Below, in pieces: positions 32,645 to 45,037 of a stretch of DNA of 64,000 nt; position 1 is the stretch's first letter; every line of letters starts with the position of its first letter. The DNA lies in the NCBI RefSeq assembly GCF_014805625.2, contig NW_023998651.1:1041742-1105741 (forward strand). Direction: 5' to 3'. Made by a program: the position numbers and the translations under genes. The notes below the pieces were generated by a model. That model was not told the DNA's origin, did no database searches, and saw only the letters and a program-made list of their open reading frames with translations. Source of the stretch: Glossina fuscipes. Its lineage: Eukaryota > Arthropoda > Insecta > Diptera > Glossinidae.

Positions 32645-33015
32645 GCAAAGACTGCAAACATAATGTGTTGTTAAATAAAGAGGAGGTTTTCAATAGATTC
32701 TTTGCAGACAAAATTAAACTGGAACAATAATAAAAAAAATGCGATTTTAACTGAATGTAAAAATAATATTATTAAATATTGATATCTGCGGTTTTCGTTT
32801 CCTTCTTAGGAAAAACGAGTACGGGTAGTGGTTTAAGAAAAACGTTTTTAACACTGATGATTTCCTTTCTTTTTATTACGTTATTTGACAGCAGAGTATA
32901 ATCGAAATTGACAGAAAAGTAATATTACGAGGCTTTGCGGGACGCTACAAATCCTCGTGCATTACCTGAAAATATGTAAATAAATTTTAACAACGGTAAT
33001 TAAAATATAGTTATT
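32645..33015. other. AT-rich interval, nothing recognised
   Basis: May include the 5' LTR or leader of the copia remnant, but I see no LTR ends and no frame. Confidence 0.3.
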
Positions 33016-33017
33016 AT

Positions 33018-33340
33018 ATGTCGATTTATGTCAAAAAGTTTCGCGTGCCAAAAAAGGATTTTGAATACATTTTAAGTAAAATTTGTGTTAGCGATGGCAT
33101 AAGAAGAACCTATATGCCACCCATATTACCCTGTATAGGTCTACATATACATTTTTGCAGGTACATACATAAATATTTTACTCATAAGGTTTGCGACCAC
33201 AGCCTGAAAATTATAACAGTAAACTTTAAATTTCCTGGATCAAAACACGACTAGCATTTGTTTAATAAAAAAGTTTAAATGGACGACCATTGGATTGGAA
33301 ATCAAAGTAATGGTTGGCTCCTTGGTAAGTAATAATGATA
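33018..33340 (+). pseudogene. PIF/Harbinger (HARBI1-like) transposase fragment
   Basis: HARBI1-type transposases are DDE nucleases. Frame 33018-33254 begins FRVPKKDFEYILSKI and R-R-T-x-MPPIL, the N-terminal part. After a gap it continues KVCDHSLKIITVNFKFPGSK then HD, matching the V-C-D-x2-L-x-I...FPGS-x-HD block that contains a conserved aspartate. Past a stop, HWIGNQSNGWLLG corresponds to the NGWLLGDSGYP block. The roughly 100 residues normally between the first two blocks, including the first catalytic D, are missing. gtaagt follows WLLG, so an intron donor is possible. Fragmentary, but three blocks in order make the family call good. Confidence 0.72.
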
Positions 33341-34400
33341 ATGCCAGCAAATATGAACCGGCATATCTTCTGCACTTTAAGATTGAATTGTAATGAAATA
33401 AAAAGTATGAAGGATAAATCCGTTTGAAGATATTTAATGAAAAATAAAAGTTGGCTATAAATCTTGAATTAAAGCGTCATAACATTCTTTGTAAGTGTGT
33501 TCATAAGTTAATGTATTAATATCTTACAGAAAATAAAAATATAGTGATAAATATTCAAAGTTCAAGTCCACAACTCAGAGTTTTCTTAAGAATTGAAAAT
33601 TAAATATTATATGAATTATATGAAATTATTTCACTTCATTTCCCTTTATCTTAAGTTTCACGTAATATGTTTTTATACTTGTATGATTTTGATATTGATA
33701 GAATCATTGTAAACAAACAAACGCCAAATTTGCCTCTTAGTTTTATTACATATAACTCTCATACAAAAACTTCTCAAGGTACGCCTTTCAAATGAGAGGT
33801 CGTTATGTAAAAGATATATAGCGTCATGATTTTATCGGAAATATGATATTCCAGGTGGTAAGTAATTGCACGAATCTTTCTTTTTTTTTATTATATATTT
33901 AATTTATAATGTATTTAAAGAAATAATAAGTAAACCTTATAGCAAGGTGACAAAAATAACACAGATTATAAAAAGAAATAAGCTTAAAAAATTCAGAAAA
34001 ATAATTTCAGAAAGAAATATAAATTTATTTTTAATTGGAAGATCTAATATATGATGCCTTTCAATCTTCTTATTTCATTGGATTCATCTAGAAGAAGGTA
34101 TTGGCAACATATTTACATGCTTACTCAGTCTAACAAGATATTTTGCCCAAACATGTTGAAATCGATTTGCACCAAGTGAATAGTCCAGGACATCATGAAC
34201 AGTTTGTCGTTAACGAATCACGGAAGACAAACGATAAGACGAATACTGCTAGGTTAATATTTTTGAAGAATTTCAATCCCAGAATTGCTGGCGAATCTCC
34301 GCAATTGTATGCCATAGACCCAAATAGATTAAAGTGTACTGTGCTATGATACAATGCATTTATTTTTTAAAACGAATCAGGCAACATGGACTTTTGATTT
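33341..34400. other. AT-rich interval with one unrecognised frame
   Basis: Mostly AT-rich. The plus-strand frame 34143-34349 (68 residues) has a protein-like start and ends LYAIDPNRLKCTVL, but I do not recognise it. It may be part of a transposon. Confidence 0.3.
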
Positions 34401-34706
34401 TTAAGCTAATTTTTGATCATAATGTAAGCTAAGATACTTTACATAGTTTTTGATAGGGGTGTTAATGCCATTCAAAAAAAGCGAAGGACCAGAACCCTTA
34501 TTTAGCGCAAGTGTAATATTCGTAGATTTTTTAGCGTTTAGTTTAACATTCCATTTATTCAGCCAAGGCGACATTTTATATGGATGAATTTGTAATTCGT
34601 AAGAAACATTCATGGAATCACTAGATGACGGTGCATGATCTGCATACGTCGCAGGCAATATATTGGGAGGGTTAGGAAAATTTGAAGTAAAGACTGTATG
34701 AAGCAT
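34401..34706 (-). pseudogene. Jockey-type LINE reverse transcriptase fragment
   Basis: Frame of 101 residues: TSNFPNPPNILPATYADHAP is the Jockey motif C region, where Y-A-D-D has become Y-A-D-H. WLNKWNVKLNAKKSTNITLA and LNGINTPIKNYVKYLSLHYD follow (thumb-side KYLGLHLD block). The fragment is only the palm end of ORF2; flanks on both sides are unrecognised. The changed catalytic residue shows it is dead. Confidence 0.8.
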
Positions 34707-34709
34707 TTA

Positions 34710-37700
34710 TTATACAAAAACGAGAACTTAAATATTCCCAATATTTGTTAAAGAGGTTCAATGCATAGAAGGGATCCATATTTAGTTTCCGAAGGCCGCA
34801 CAAAGCGAAGTGGTCTAGATTAACCGAAGAGCAAACCCTTCGCTTAATACAATAGTGGTAAGGCAAAAGATAGAATCGGTTGTTTTGAACCACTCCTTAT
34901 AGCCTAAATACAACAAATACAACAAAAGAAAAAAAAACCACAAGAGGAAATGGTGATCTTTTCTTTTCAGTTTTAAGGTTATTTATCTAATTTATGTTTA
35001 TCTTACATCAAACCACATTTTTTTATATTATGTGATTCGTAGTTTCAATTTCGCCATTCATTATTTGGCAAGAAATAAGAAACAAGCAAAAAAGATCGTT
35101 TAATAGTATTACCAAATTATGGATAAATTAATACACAAAAAGTTTCTCGATAATGTCATAACATTTTGGCTAGTTATTAAGATTACTATCTTAATATATC
35201 AAAATGCAAAATTTCATAGTAACGAACGAAATTCAAGACTAACAATAATAATTTTGCTGTCTATGACTATGCTGATTTCTTTATTTTTGGGCCTGAAACC
35301 ATATGTTCTTACTTACATTTTCGTCTAAAGAAATATGGTAACGCGTCTGACCATTGTGTTGACCACTTGGAAGCTTTGAAAAAAACGAAAACGTGTCATT
35401 GCGCCAGCACCCTGTATCTAACAATCTATTTGCATAAGGTAGGAAGGAGACTCTCTCGAATTCCTAAACGCAAGAAGCAAGAATCGCTTCGGGTTCGTCG
35501 TCCGGTGTCGTCTTCCGGTTTCACACTGCGAGCGTAGGATTCTCGATGTCTAATAAAGATAGAATTATGCTGGCTTCGGTGACACAGTCAATCCTCGAAA
35601 CACAAATCATACGGCTGCCGCTAACCAACATTGCCCTTAATTATCATTACCACCTTCTTTCATTTGTTGGCCAATTAGCTTTTATTTAGTCTACCTATCC
35701 TTTTTTTGTTTTTTTTTTTTTCTATGAGTTTATTTTCTTTCATATATATTATTTACGAAAGGCAAAATTTTTGTTACGAATAATTTATTTAATCTCAATC
35801 TTTACCCGAAGCAAGCGCTTTCTGTTTCTTTCTTTCCTACCTTTTGTTTTTCGTTCTGTTATTCTTCTCGATTGAAGATAACAAAGTGATAAATGCAAAA
35901 GAAAAAAATAAAAAAAAATCTTCTTCCTTTTACTTTTCTTAACTTTTATTTGCGTATCACAATTTGTTTACACAATACACATTTTTTTTTTATATTGAAT
36001 AACCATTCATTACGTATTTTTCCGCTGTTTTTTTCTTTAATATCGAAACTCTGCATTAACTTGTCGGTTTCCCAAATGTATATAATATTTTACAATAAAA
36101 GTTTTTTACCTTATTCATTGATGGATTTTTTTTTTGTGGTTTCATGCTTTAATTATTTAGGCTTTATACACTATCAATTATATTTGAATTTTTTCATTTT
36201 TAAGTTACGGAGAAAGAAAAGCACAATCTCTCCTGCCTCCTATTTACATTTCTCTATTTTAACTGCTGCAGGCCGGTTGGCTGCCAATTTTGACTCATAT
36301 ATTGATGTTAATGTCTCTTTATACTACTCTTTATACTCTTTCCTTTTTTTTTTTCTTTAAATATTTTAAATATTAACAATTTTCTTCTTAATGTATATTA
36401 GTTCGCAAAAGCTATTGTAATAAGAAGTTCACGTATTCTTTACACAAAATTTCCATAATTTTATGTTATTTACGTAGATATATTTTTGTTTTATTTATTC
36501 TTACTTTTTTCTGTTTTCTTACGAATACCGTCAATGATATTTAAAAATATATTCATACACGAATGCGATGCGCTTTGCTTGGTACATTCTACCAACACTC
36601 TTCACTTCGTTATTGTTGACGGTAGTTTTATCGTTTGAGAATTAAAAAAAAACACGCGATATTCTGACTTTGTACTGCTTTCTCTTATTTGTTTGCTTTA
36701 CGTGGTTCTTGACTTTTGAGTTTTAACTATCAACCCTCTATTGCAATTTAACTAAACCTGCACAGATGCAATTAAATTTGAAAGCAAGACAAAGAAAAAT
36801 GGTACATTTATTTCTCTTACACGATTTGCTTTAGTTAAGAGACATTTTTCAATCACTCGTTCTTTATTCCTCTTTATTTTTTCTTCTTCGATCTATGAGC
36901 AAGATGGCTATTGTAGAATTTTCTTTTCCATTACTTTTTTTTTTTTTTTTTCTCTATTGATATTCAGATTAAGAAGTTATTGCATTGATTATCAAAATGT
37001 GACAAGTACACGACTTTTATTATTAATATGAGATTCAGAATTTGGATGAATTTTTCTGTTAAATCTCACTCAATATCAAATTTCTTTCCTTTGGTTCACA
37101 CTGCATAACAACATACCCTTGGAAGTCGCTCGAACACAATCTTTAAGGCAAACGCTAACGAACAGCTCAACCTGCCTTCTGTGGTTTTTTGTCTTTTGAT
37201 ATTTAATTATCAATTCTCTTTTGCAATCGGTTTAAAAAACTCATGTCTTGTTTCAATAATTCGTAAGCTTATTATTTGTATCGTTAGGTTTAGAAAAATG
37301 GATTTCGGTAAATTTATCATTTAAATTCTAATTGAAAGATGTGAGTTGACTATTGGATATAATTAACACATCACAATTTTGCTAATTTTATGACTGTATC
37401 GTTTCCGCACGTTAAGAATTTCTTTTCGTTGATATTTTTTTCTTTTTTAATGGCCATCTTTCCGCCTGAGCTTATATTTTACTCGTTGACGTTTTCACTT
37501 CAACTCCCGGAACCAAACTCAATTTAAAACTATCCCCTCGCATGATTTTTCTCTTTTCCTTTTCTTTTTCTTCTTTATGTTGCTGTATAGCGGCTAGCCG
37601 CTAATCTTGGAAAAAGGAAATGTACTGCAAAATCATGCGATTTTTGCATAACGGGATGCCGTTACTGCAATGTTTTTGGCTGACACGGACCGACCGACAC

Positions 37701-37725
37701 CCTACCCCAAGTTTATTCGCGGACG
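34710..37725. other. AT-rich and T-rich interval without a recognised gene
   Basis: Three kilobases with long T-rich runs on the plus strand (e.g. 35698-35722, 36346-36358, 36935-36953). Open frames such as 35893-36360 are phenylalanine/leucine-rich products of that bias and are not supported as genes. A more G+C-rich patch at about 35395-35640, with aataaag near 35551 and gtcgtccggtgtcgtcttccg, differs from its surroundings and could be a transposon terminus. I could not identify it. Confidence 0.35.
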
Positions 37726-39890
37726 TTACAGTGCTTAACGTGGATACCTGCCATGCAAGCTTCACCCCATGGCGCCCCATGGCACATGAAGTGTGGAAAC
37801 GCCCGAGCGTTCCGAGGATGACCTGGAGTTCCTGTGGAGATATCTATATAGGTGTTTTTCCCTCCCTGGTGAGAGCGAGGCACTATCTAAAACCTCGCTC
37901 TTTCTTTGGGCCAGAAACCCGGTTGCTATTTAACTCCACACCGAACCAAGGCACTTCCCGCGATGTTAGCCAACCGCAGCTACCACGAGACTCCCGCACT
38001 GGGCCTTTCCCGCTGTTAGGACTTCGGGGCTTTGGGAGCTCCTGACACCCGTGGTACATAAAGGAGAAAAATAAGAAATAAAAGGAGAATAATAAAATCC
38101 TCCGGTCAGGCTTTGCATCAGGTGCCATACGACTTGGAACTGGGTATGGCACGGAATCTGCAGAAGAAGGTGCAGGAATAAAGAACCAGGTGATACAATG
38201 TGCCTGGTAGTTGCATTCTCACTATGCGGAGGAGACCTGTCCCAACAACTTTCCTGTAACGAGGAAAACGATTTGCTGGGGATGCGTGATCAAAGCTCAA
38301 ACTGAGTTAAAACAACCATAGAAATGCAAGGAAACGTCGGAACCGGTTTTTACCACAACGCCATACTAGATCGAAGAGTAGTCTCTGGTAAGACTTACAG
38401 AGCCACAAATGGCTCACTCCCCAGTAAGTCAGTAACGGTCTACTAAACTATAGCTAAGCTTTGCTTTGACAGGGTTATTCAAACCTAATCGAATAAGCTG
38501 GCGCTTGAGGAAAACACCAGATGCAAGCGCGTTCAATGCAGCTGTCGTCTCAGGAGTAGAGGGAGCCAGACTGCAATCAATGCTACCGTGAACTACCTTG
38601 ACTCCCTAGGCCTCTTAGTCTCTGAAACCAAAATACTAAGGGCACACCAACAACATGTGTTCATAGTCTTCAGACAGACTGCCACATACGCAAGCCTTAA
38701 TTTCAGAACGGCCTCTTTCATGCAAAAATGCATTCAGAGATCCGTGGCCCATAAGTCGAAACCCGAGTTGTAGGCTAAAGCTAAATCCCGGGTAATTTTC
38801 TACAAAGCAAACATCACGAAGAGAGTTAAAAGTAACTCTACCGCTTACACTATTATCCCAACGTGATTGCCAAAATGCATGGACTCGTTCTTTTAATAGA
38901 ATCGTGCTCTCTAGACTTTAGTCTACATCTACATCCAGAGTTCGTTGCTGCTCAAGTAAGGGCAGGCTCCTTCCTTATCCTATGGGCATTGCTAAGGCGT
39001 AATATCTCAAGGTCTAAAGGGCGTGCACACATCAGTACCTGTAGAGTGTCAGTTGAGACCGTTTTAACAACGGGCAGACATGCCAGCAACATTATACGTT
39101 GGCAGCTCAAAATCTTATTTCATCCCACAATAGGTATGACGTCCGAGCACCACACGGGTGCCCCATATGTTGCACAAGCGACATAGAGGCCACCATATAC
39201 AATCCGGACGGCGCGCTTGGAAAAGCGCCAATCGGACCGCAGACACGATAAATCTGCTCTACAACATTCATAAGTTTATTCTTAAATTATCAAGGTGTGG
39301 AATAAGCTTGTACCTAACAGTCATGGCAATACGTAAGTACTTGATTTATGCCTCATACCTAATACTGATCTTGACTCTGACCACTGAAGATCTGCCGGAC
39401 GGGAGGGTTCCTTTCAGTAGCATCATCACAACATTCTCCAATGAAACATCAACACCAACACTATGTCTCCATGCACAAATCACTCTTATAACACTTTCAC
39501 CGCGTTCTTCATTTACTTTCCGAGTCCTACTTTTCACCAAGATGAGCAGGTCTGCATATGCAGAGAAAACAAGTATTGCATTAAACTCTTCGCGCATGCT
39601 TTTTAATAATAACCGATCCATCATAGCGTTCCATATAAATAGCCTACTGATGCATTCTTGTGGGCAACCTTTAACCACATTACTGACGAGAATGTGGTTC
39701 CAGACGACAACACAAGTAAACCTCTGGGAGAAATAGTTCAGAGTTTAATTTTGAGGCAATTTACGTCTTCTAGCCTGGTAAGTATATTATTCCAATTGAG
39801 ATCATCAAACGTATCCTTGAAGTCGATATATACGCCTAACACATATTTCTTCTCACAATCCGTACACATGTCTGCACAGTCTGGAAACTG
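37726..39890 (-). pseudogene. R1-type LINE, palm to 3' end
   Basis: Minus-strand ORF2 remnant of the same family as 1910-2838. Readable blocks: motif A YVLGVYIDFKDTFDDLNWN (about 39785-39850), motif B KGCPQECISRLFIWN and motif C AILVFSAYADLLILV with the second D changed to L (frame 39678-39346), WRHSVGVDVSLENVVMMLLK. Next is the post-palm block YGAPVWC and ACLPVVKTVSTDTLQVL (about 39000-39170). The C-terminal block is MGHGSLNAFLHERGRSEIK with the zinc-binding cysteines (about 38640-38740). The sequence from about 38230 down to 37726 matches 1910-2270 and is probably 3' untranslated. Its fingers region is found at 44212-44700, beyond an inserted LINE. Confidence 0.8.
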
Positions 39891-40451
39891 ACGTGCGCGA
39901 GATCGTACGCTTTTTTTAGTTTTATTGCTTGAAATTATTTTGTTTTCCTTTTATACGCGTTTAAAACTGGGTATTTGTAAAAGTATAAAAGGATTGAACG
40001 CGTAAAGTGTAAGAATTTCATAATTTACATTAAAATTTTTGTGACTTTTAATTTGGTTCTTGCGATTAGCACTTGTGATCGCAATTATAAATCTCTTTCG
40101 AGTCTTTTCTAGTTTTTTTCTTTTGAGTTTTTTTTATTTTTTTATTTTCTTCCTTTGGTGTCAATAGCTTTTCTCTTGGCTTGTTTACCTTTGCTTCAGT
40201 AGTGTAGATTTTATGTGTAATTTAAGAGAAAATTTAAGAGAAAATTTTTCTGATTTGTATTCTCCATTATTTTCGTGATTCCAGTTTGGTTTTCTTTCTG
40301 TTGTTCTTTTGCTCTCTTGTTACAGTGACAACGTAACGGAGAAGTTTTATTAAATTTCTCAAATTTATAGATAAACTTAGTGTAGTGGACTCGTTTGAAT
40401 TATTTTCTTTTTTGTCCCAATAATCCACGTCTTTCTTTTCGTTGACTTGAC

Positions 40452-41497
40452 ATGGAGTGCTTAGATACACCATGTTGCGCAAAAACAGGCCCGGAATCGG
40501 ATAAATTCGTTTCTTGTTGGCTCTGCGAGCGCTTTGGTCATGCAAAGTTTGCCGGTATTATCGGCCGTGCTTTTGACGCAGTCGCTGACACTTCCAAAAG
40601 ATTAAGATGGTCATGTCCTGGCTGTAGGCAGCGGGACATTGATTTTTACAAACTTTTCACGAAAACGCGAAATGGTTTGTCGGAATTGAGTAGAAATCTC
40701 GGCTCCTTGTGGGAGAAGTTTGAGTTAATTAAGTCTAGGTTTGATGAGTTTCCTTTTATTTAGCACTCATCTTCTACCGAAGTCAGAAAAATAACTCGTA
40801 GCGTGTGGGACGTTATCTCTGAGTTCCGCTAAATCTGATTCGTTGGTACAAGTTACCGCTACCTCTAACTCTAAAATGTACGTTAATGTTTCCGATATTG
40901 TTGAGTCGGTTGGTAACAAAATAGTTACAAGCAAGTCCTTCCGTTTTAAGCTACACTGAAGTGGCAAGGGTATCTCCGCCCAGGGACGCCACTCACTCTA
41001 ATCAAGCGCCATCGCCTAAAAATAATAAAGAGAAAAATAAATCATCCTCTTCCCCTGGCTGTTCGAATGTGAACGCCGGTCACCAGACTGGGTAAGTCGC
41101 GCAAGCTGCTGGTGCAAGAGCGATAACGCCATCTATATTCTCCTCAACTCTAAACTCCCCAACCGTGAGCACTCCTGTTCCAACTAATGACATTTGCTTG
41201 ACGGCAGTTCCTCCCAGAAAAGCAATATTTGTGCCAAGACTGTCACCTGAAACATTGGTGGATAACATATCTGGCGGCGAAAGTCCCATCAGTCAACTCA
41301 AATCGCATTAGCATTTTCAAAATGGCTCCTTCTCAATCTAGGGCAATCTCTTCTTTTAAAATACTAGTTCCAACTGAAAACAGTGATAAGTTGTTAAACA
41401 AACCGCTGTGGCCAGTAGGATCCTTGATTAAGGAATTTATCCCTCGAGATTGTCCCCGTAATACCAAGGCAATATTCTTGTCGCTTTCAAACAACTA
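40452..41497 (+). pseudogene. CR1-type LINE ORF1 with PHD-like zinc finger (broken)
   Basis: Starts ATG 40452: MECLDTPCCAKTGPES, then SCWLCERFGHAKFAGI, LRWSCPGCRQRDIDFYKLF. The spacing of Cys/His resembles a PHD finger, as in ORF1 of several CR1-group LINEs. One metal-binding cysteine of the sister copy (AKCSGI at 62570) is phenylalanine here (AKFAGI). The frame stops at TAG 40761, where the sister copy has a glutamate codon. Small deletions at about 40795-40815 and 40930 shift the phase further. From about 41229 the C-terminal part (VSIFKMAPSQSRAISSFKIL-like) is readable to 41497, where a deletion of roughly 90 bases has removed the ORF1-ORF2 junction. Confidence 0.8.
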
Positions 41498-41529
41498 GAT
41501 GTTTCTGCCATTATCCCATTATCTCAGTT

Positions 41530-43880
41530 TTTCTGTTTGCCCTTCACCGAAACTTGGCTAAAACCCGATCTTCATTCGTCGAAACTTTTTCACAATCCTT
41601 TCCAAGTCTTCAGAAAGGATCGAGTGGATCGAAATGGTGGTGGTGTATTAATAGCCATATCTGCGTCAGTCCCGTCCAATTCAATAGAATTTCCCACTTC
41701 TCCTGACGTTAAATTTATCGCCATTCGTGCGATAATGCCTAATAAACAGCTATTTGTAAACTGCTCCTATATTCCCCCAAATTCTGGTATCTCCATTTAC
41801 GTGCCCTCATTTGTGAAGTGGCCAAGCGGTCTAGACGTAACGATTTGTTCGTTGCATTGGGTGACTTCAACTTGCCTCAAGTCAATTGGTGTAGCAGTGA
41901 TAATTCTGGCTGTTTGATGCCTACTTCAACGTCTGATAGAGCTGTTGTGTTCTTTAGTGAATTGTTTGATCATAATTTGGTTCAATATAATCGTACCGCT
42001 AATTGTAATGGTAGACTGCTTGGTCTCTGCTTTGCCAACTTTCCTGAGGTGGCAAGGCGTAGATTTAACTCCCTCAACCATCATTATTACTGTAGATACC
42101 TTCAGTTCATTAAATCCTCTCTGTTAGCTAATCCTAAATACTTTTTTAAATTTGTTAACTCTAAAGAAAAATTTCTACATATCCCTCTCATGTTTCTTTT
42201 AATAGGTCTGATTCCTCGGATGATTTTGATATCTCAAATCTGTTTGCTGAGTATTTCCGACGAAACTTTTCGATTGCTAATTTCGATTTATCAGCAAACT
42301 ACCCATATCCTATAACTAACTCTGTCTCAATTCCTAACTTCGTAATTTCGGAAAATGACTTTTTTAAAGGGTTGAGTTCTCTAAAATATTGTTGTGCGCC
42401 AGGACCTGATGGAATTCCATCATGTGTACTTAAATCTTGCGCTGTCGAGTTATGCGGTGTGATCTCAAAGAGTTTTAACCTGTCCTTGAACTAAGGCGTT
42501 TTCCCTTCGTGTTGGAAGAGTAGTTTCCTTATTCCTATCCACCAGAGTGGAAGTAGACAATTTGTTGAGAACTACAAAAGCCTAGCCAAGTTGAGTGTCT
42601 TGCCCAAGTTGTTCGAGCGAATTGTGACCCAGCATTTGGCTTTGGCCATTAATTCGTATATTGCTCCGCACCAGCACGGCTTTCGGAAAGGGCGATCTAC
42701 AGTCACTAACTTGTTAGAGTTTACTTGTCATGTTTTCAAGGCTTTTTCTATTCGCTCTCGCACAGATGTGATATACACTGATTTAAGCAAAGCGTTTGAT
42801 ATGGTTAACAATAACTCACTTATCTTTAAACTCCAAGCCTCTGGCTTCCCTTCCTATTTAGTAAAATGGATAAGCTTTTATCTGCACAACGGATCCTTCA
42901 GGGTTTTGTTCAACTTTATCACCTCGGATGAATTCCCCGTTACGTCTGGCGTACCTCAAGGAAGTCACTTAGGTCCCATTTTATTTAGTTCGTACGTTAA
43001 CGATCCCCCATCAGTGGTCAATTTCAGCCAGATCTTAATGTATGCGGATGATGTGAAACCGTTTTCCTCCTTCTCTGTTGAATCGCAATCACATCAGCTT
43101 CAAGATGAATTGGATAGTTTTGTTGCATTGTGCTTTGTGAATCTTCTGAAACTAAATCTGAGTAAATGTAAGAAGCTTTCTGTCTCAAGAAGAAAGTCAT
43201 TCATTCCTCAGTATTTCATAGATTCACATAAGTTGGAAGACGTCGATTCGATCATAGATGTAGGCGTTCTATTTGACCATAGGTTACGTTTCAACTTGCA
43301 TATTAAGCTCTCGATAAGCAAAGCTAGGTCCGCGCTTGGTTTTATAAAAAGGTGGTCCAAAGAGCTTGATGATCCTTACATTACGAAAAGACTGTACATG
43401 TGTTTGGTTAGACCCATACTCGAGTATGCCTCTGTTGTGTGGTCTCCTTCATATAGGTGCTACGTAGATTCAATTGAATCTGTTCAAAAGCAATTCCTGC
43501 TGTTTGACCTTAGAAATTTGGGTTGGGCTCCGATTGCTTCTCTTCCTCCCAATGAAAATAGGTTGCTTCTGCTGTCCTTATCGCCTCTTAAGATACGTAG
43601 GTTTGTTCTTGGCGTTTCCTTTGTAATCAAAGTAATAAATGGTGCTATTGACTCGCCTTTATTACTTGTTGAAATAAGCTTTAATGTCCCTAACTGCTTC
43701 TTTAGGCACTTTATCTTGGTTAAGCTTTGTCAGTGTAAATATAATTATGACCTGTTTAATCCGCTCAGAGTAGTTTGCAAGAACCTAAAAGAGGTCTATC
43801 ACTCATTCTCGCTATCGGACTCCTTAAAGTTCATTAAAGCAACATTGCTTAATACGCGCGATTTACCTATGTCTTACTAA
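41530..43880 (+). pseudogene. CR1-type LINE ORF2: endonuclease and reverse transcriptase
   Basis: Endonuclease: FTETWLKPDLHSSKLFHN (catalytic E in T-E-T-W), GGGVLIAISAS, and in another frame VALGDFNLPQVNW (G-D-F-N) (41537-41900), with at least one frameshift. Reverse transcriptase: CAPGPDGIPSCVLKSC (about 42390), an in-frame TAA at 42492, then an open frame to 43880. This frame has PKLFERIVTQHLA, HGFRKGRSTVTNL, motif A IYTDLSKAFDMVNNN, motif B TSGVPQGSHLGPILF, motif C ILMYADDVKPFSSF, and SIIDVGVLFDHRLRF. The last 430 codons are intact, with both catalytic aspartates in Y-A-D-D. No RNase H follows, in line with CR1/Jockey-group LINEs. Confidence 0.88.
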
Positions 43881-44180
43881 AACTAGCTTTTATCCTTTAA
43901 AGTCGTTACGATTCGAAAATGAATTGTTGTTAAGTATTATCGGTTGCCAGGTTTATGCATGTTTGCGATGGCTTAGGAGTTCATTTGCAATTTGGTCCTG
44001 TACCGGTTGTAAGTGTGCTCCTATGCTGATAGTGTACATGCTTTTTTTTCTTTTTTTTTTTCTTCTTATTTGTTTTATTGTACTTATACTAAGTTTTATT
44101 ATTAATTTAATATAAGTTTTGCTTTAAGTGCCAATTCAACTCGACTGTTATTTGTTTAGTTGAGTTTCATGTATAAGTAG

Positions 44181-44210
44181 AATTAAAATAAATAAATAAA
44201 TAAATAAAAT
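44181..44210 (+). repeat. AAAT-repeat 3' end of the CR1-type LINE
   Basis: aattaaaat followed by tandem aaat units. Short 3' microsatellites instead of poly(A) are usual for CR1-type LINEs. The sequence beyond (atgtccaggc) belongs to the R1-type LINE. Confidence 0.8.
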
Positions 44211-44211
44211 A

Positions 44212-44700
44212 TGTCCAGGCATCTTACCTACGGTGACCCTTGTATAAGCTGAACGGCCTATCGGACAGACTAAAATAGAAATCATCTGTCTTCGTATCAT
44301 TGTGCTATCCAGAACTTTTCCAAGTACTGGGAGGAGACTGGTATCCCGATATGACGAAGGATTGCTCCTCACCTTGTCAGGTGACTTCAGAAGAACTACG
44401 AAATTTGCCTTTTTCCATTCTGGTGGAAAATAACATTTCGGCGGACACAGGGATTAAGTCGTATACAAGTCAACAGGAATAATCTTCCTTACAGCCACCT
44501 CCCCGGTTATTCCGTCAATACCTGAGTGTCTATTTGATCTAACTTTTGAAATTACGTACTCAACGTTCTATTTTTCGAAGAAAAGGGGAGGAGGCACAAA
44601 TTAAAAATGTGATGCACTACGTCCCAAGGAAGAAAGTTAATATTAATATGTCCAGACACTCCTTTGTTGCAGATAGTAATCCCTTTTAAATACGAAGACT
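44212..44700 (-). pseudogene. R1-type LINE, fingers region (5' partner of 37726-39890)
   Basis: Minus strand: the part at about 44500-44690 matches 2540-2760 (DGIT-containing segment of the R1-type LINE). The frame 44372-44148 reads NPSSYRDTSLLPVLGKVLDS then TMIRRQM, the start of the reverse transcriptase fingers. It ends next to the inserted CR1-type LINE, and the palm continues at 39850 on the same strand. Taken together the two pieces look like one element cut by the insertion. Confidence 0.78.
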
Positions 44701-44938
44701 ACGGTAGAAACGTCAAGCCCTGATTTTCAGAAGAGTCGAAGCCATTAAAAGATATTTCTACAGGAAATGTTGGGCCCTTTCTTCTAGAATTAGAATATTT
44801 ATAAAAATTTTTGTAATAATAATGAGGGAAGATTTTGGTTTTTACAGATTTCTGCAACAGTTTTGGCGGTTGTAGTGGTGTGGTAATTAATTCTGCACCT
44901 AGCCTTTGAATATTTGAAATGGGTATACCCAAACACAC
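44699..44938 (-). other. Unrecognised minus-strand frame
   Basis: An open frame of 79 residues with VKTKIFPHYYYKNFYKYSN. It lies directly upstream (minus strand) of the R1-type fingers fragment and might be its decayed continuation, but it shows no motif I know. Confidence 0.2.
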
Positions 44939-45037
44939 TTTTCATATATTTCTTGAAGTAATCTAAATTGAGTTTATAATTATATTAGAAAAATTTTCAA
45001 AACTTAGATCTTAGGATCTTCCATTATTATTAAGAAT

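Larger units (their letters stand above)
39906..44211 (+). mobile_element. CR1-type LINE, nearly complete, nested in an R1-type LINE
   Basis: Plus-strand element with ORF1 (PHD-like zinc finger protein), ORF2 (endonuclease and reverse transcriptase, no RNase H) and a 3' end made of AAAT units (44181-44210). It splits the minus-strand R1-type LINE between the fingers (44212-44700) and the palm motif A (39785-39850). The exact 5' border within about 39890-40450 is not resolved and no clear target duplication was seen. Relatives lie at 45038-47240, 50100-51690 and 62570-64000. The latter aligns well with its ORF1. Confidence 0.8.

Noticed and set aside
35893..36360. Open frame of 155 codons on the plus strand
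   Set aside because: Its composition (F, L, I, S, Y) follows from T-rich DNA; there is no motif, and neighbouring frames show the same bias.
39158..39736. Plus-strand frame of 192 codons
   Set aside because: The minus strand here has R1-type motifs B and C; the plus frame is a shadow.
39885..44216. Target duplication for the nested CR1-type LINE (atgtc at 44211 and atgtct near 39868)
   Set aside because: Only five bases agree and the 5' border is not known, so the match may be chance.
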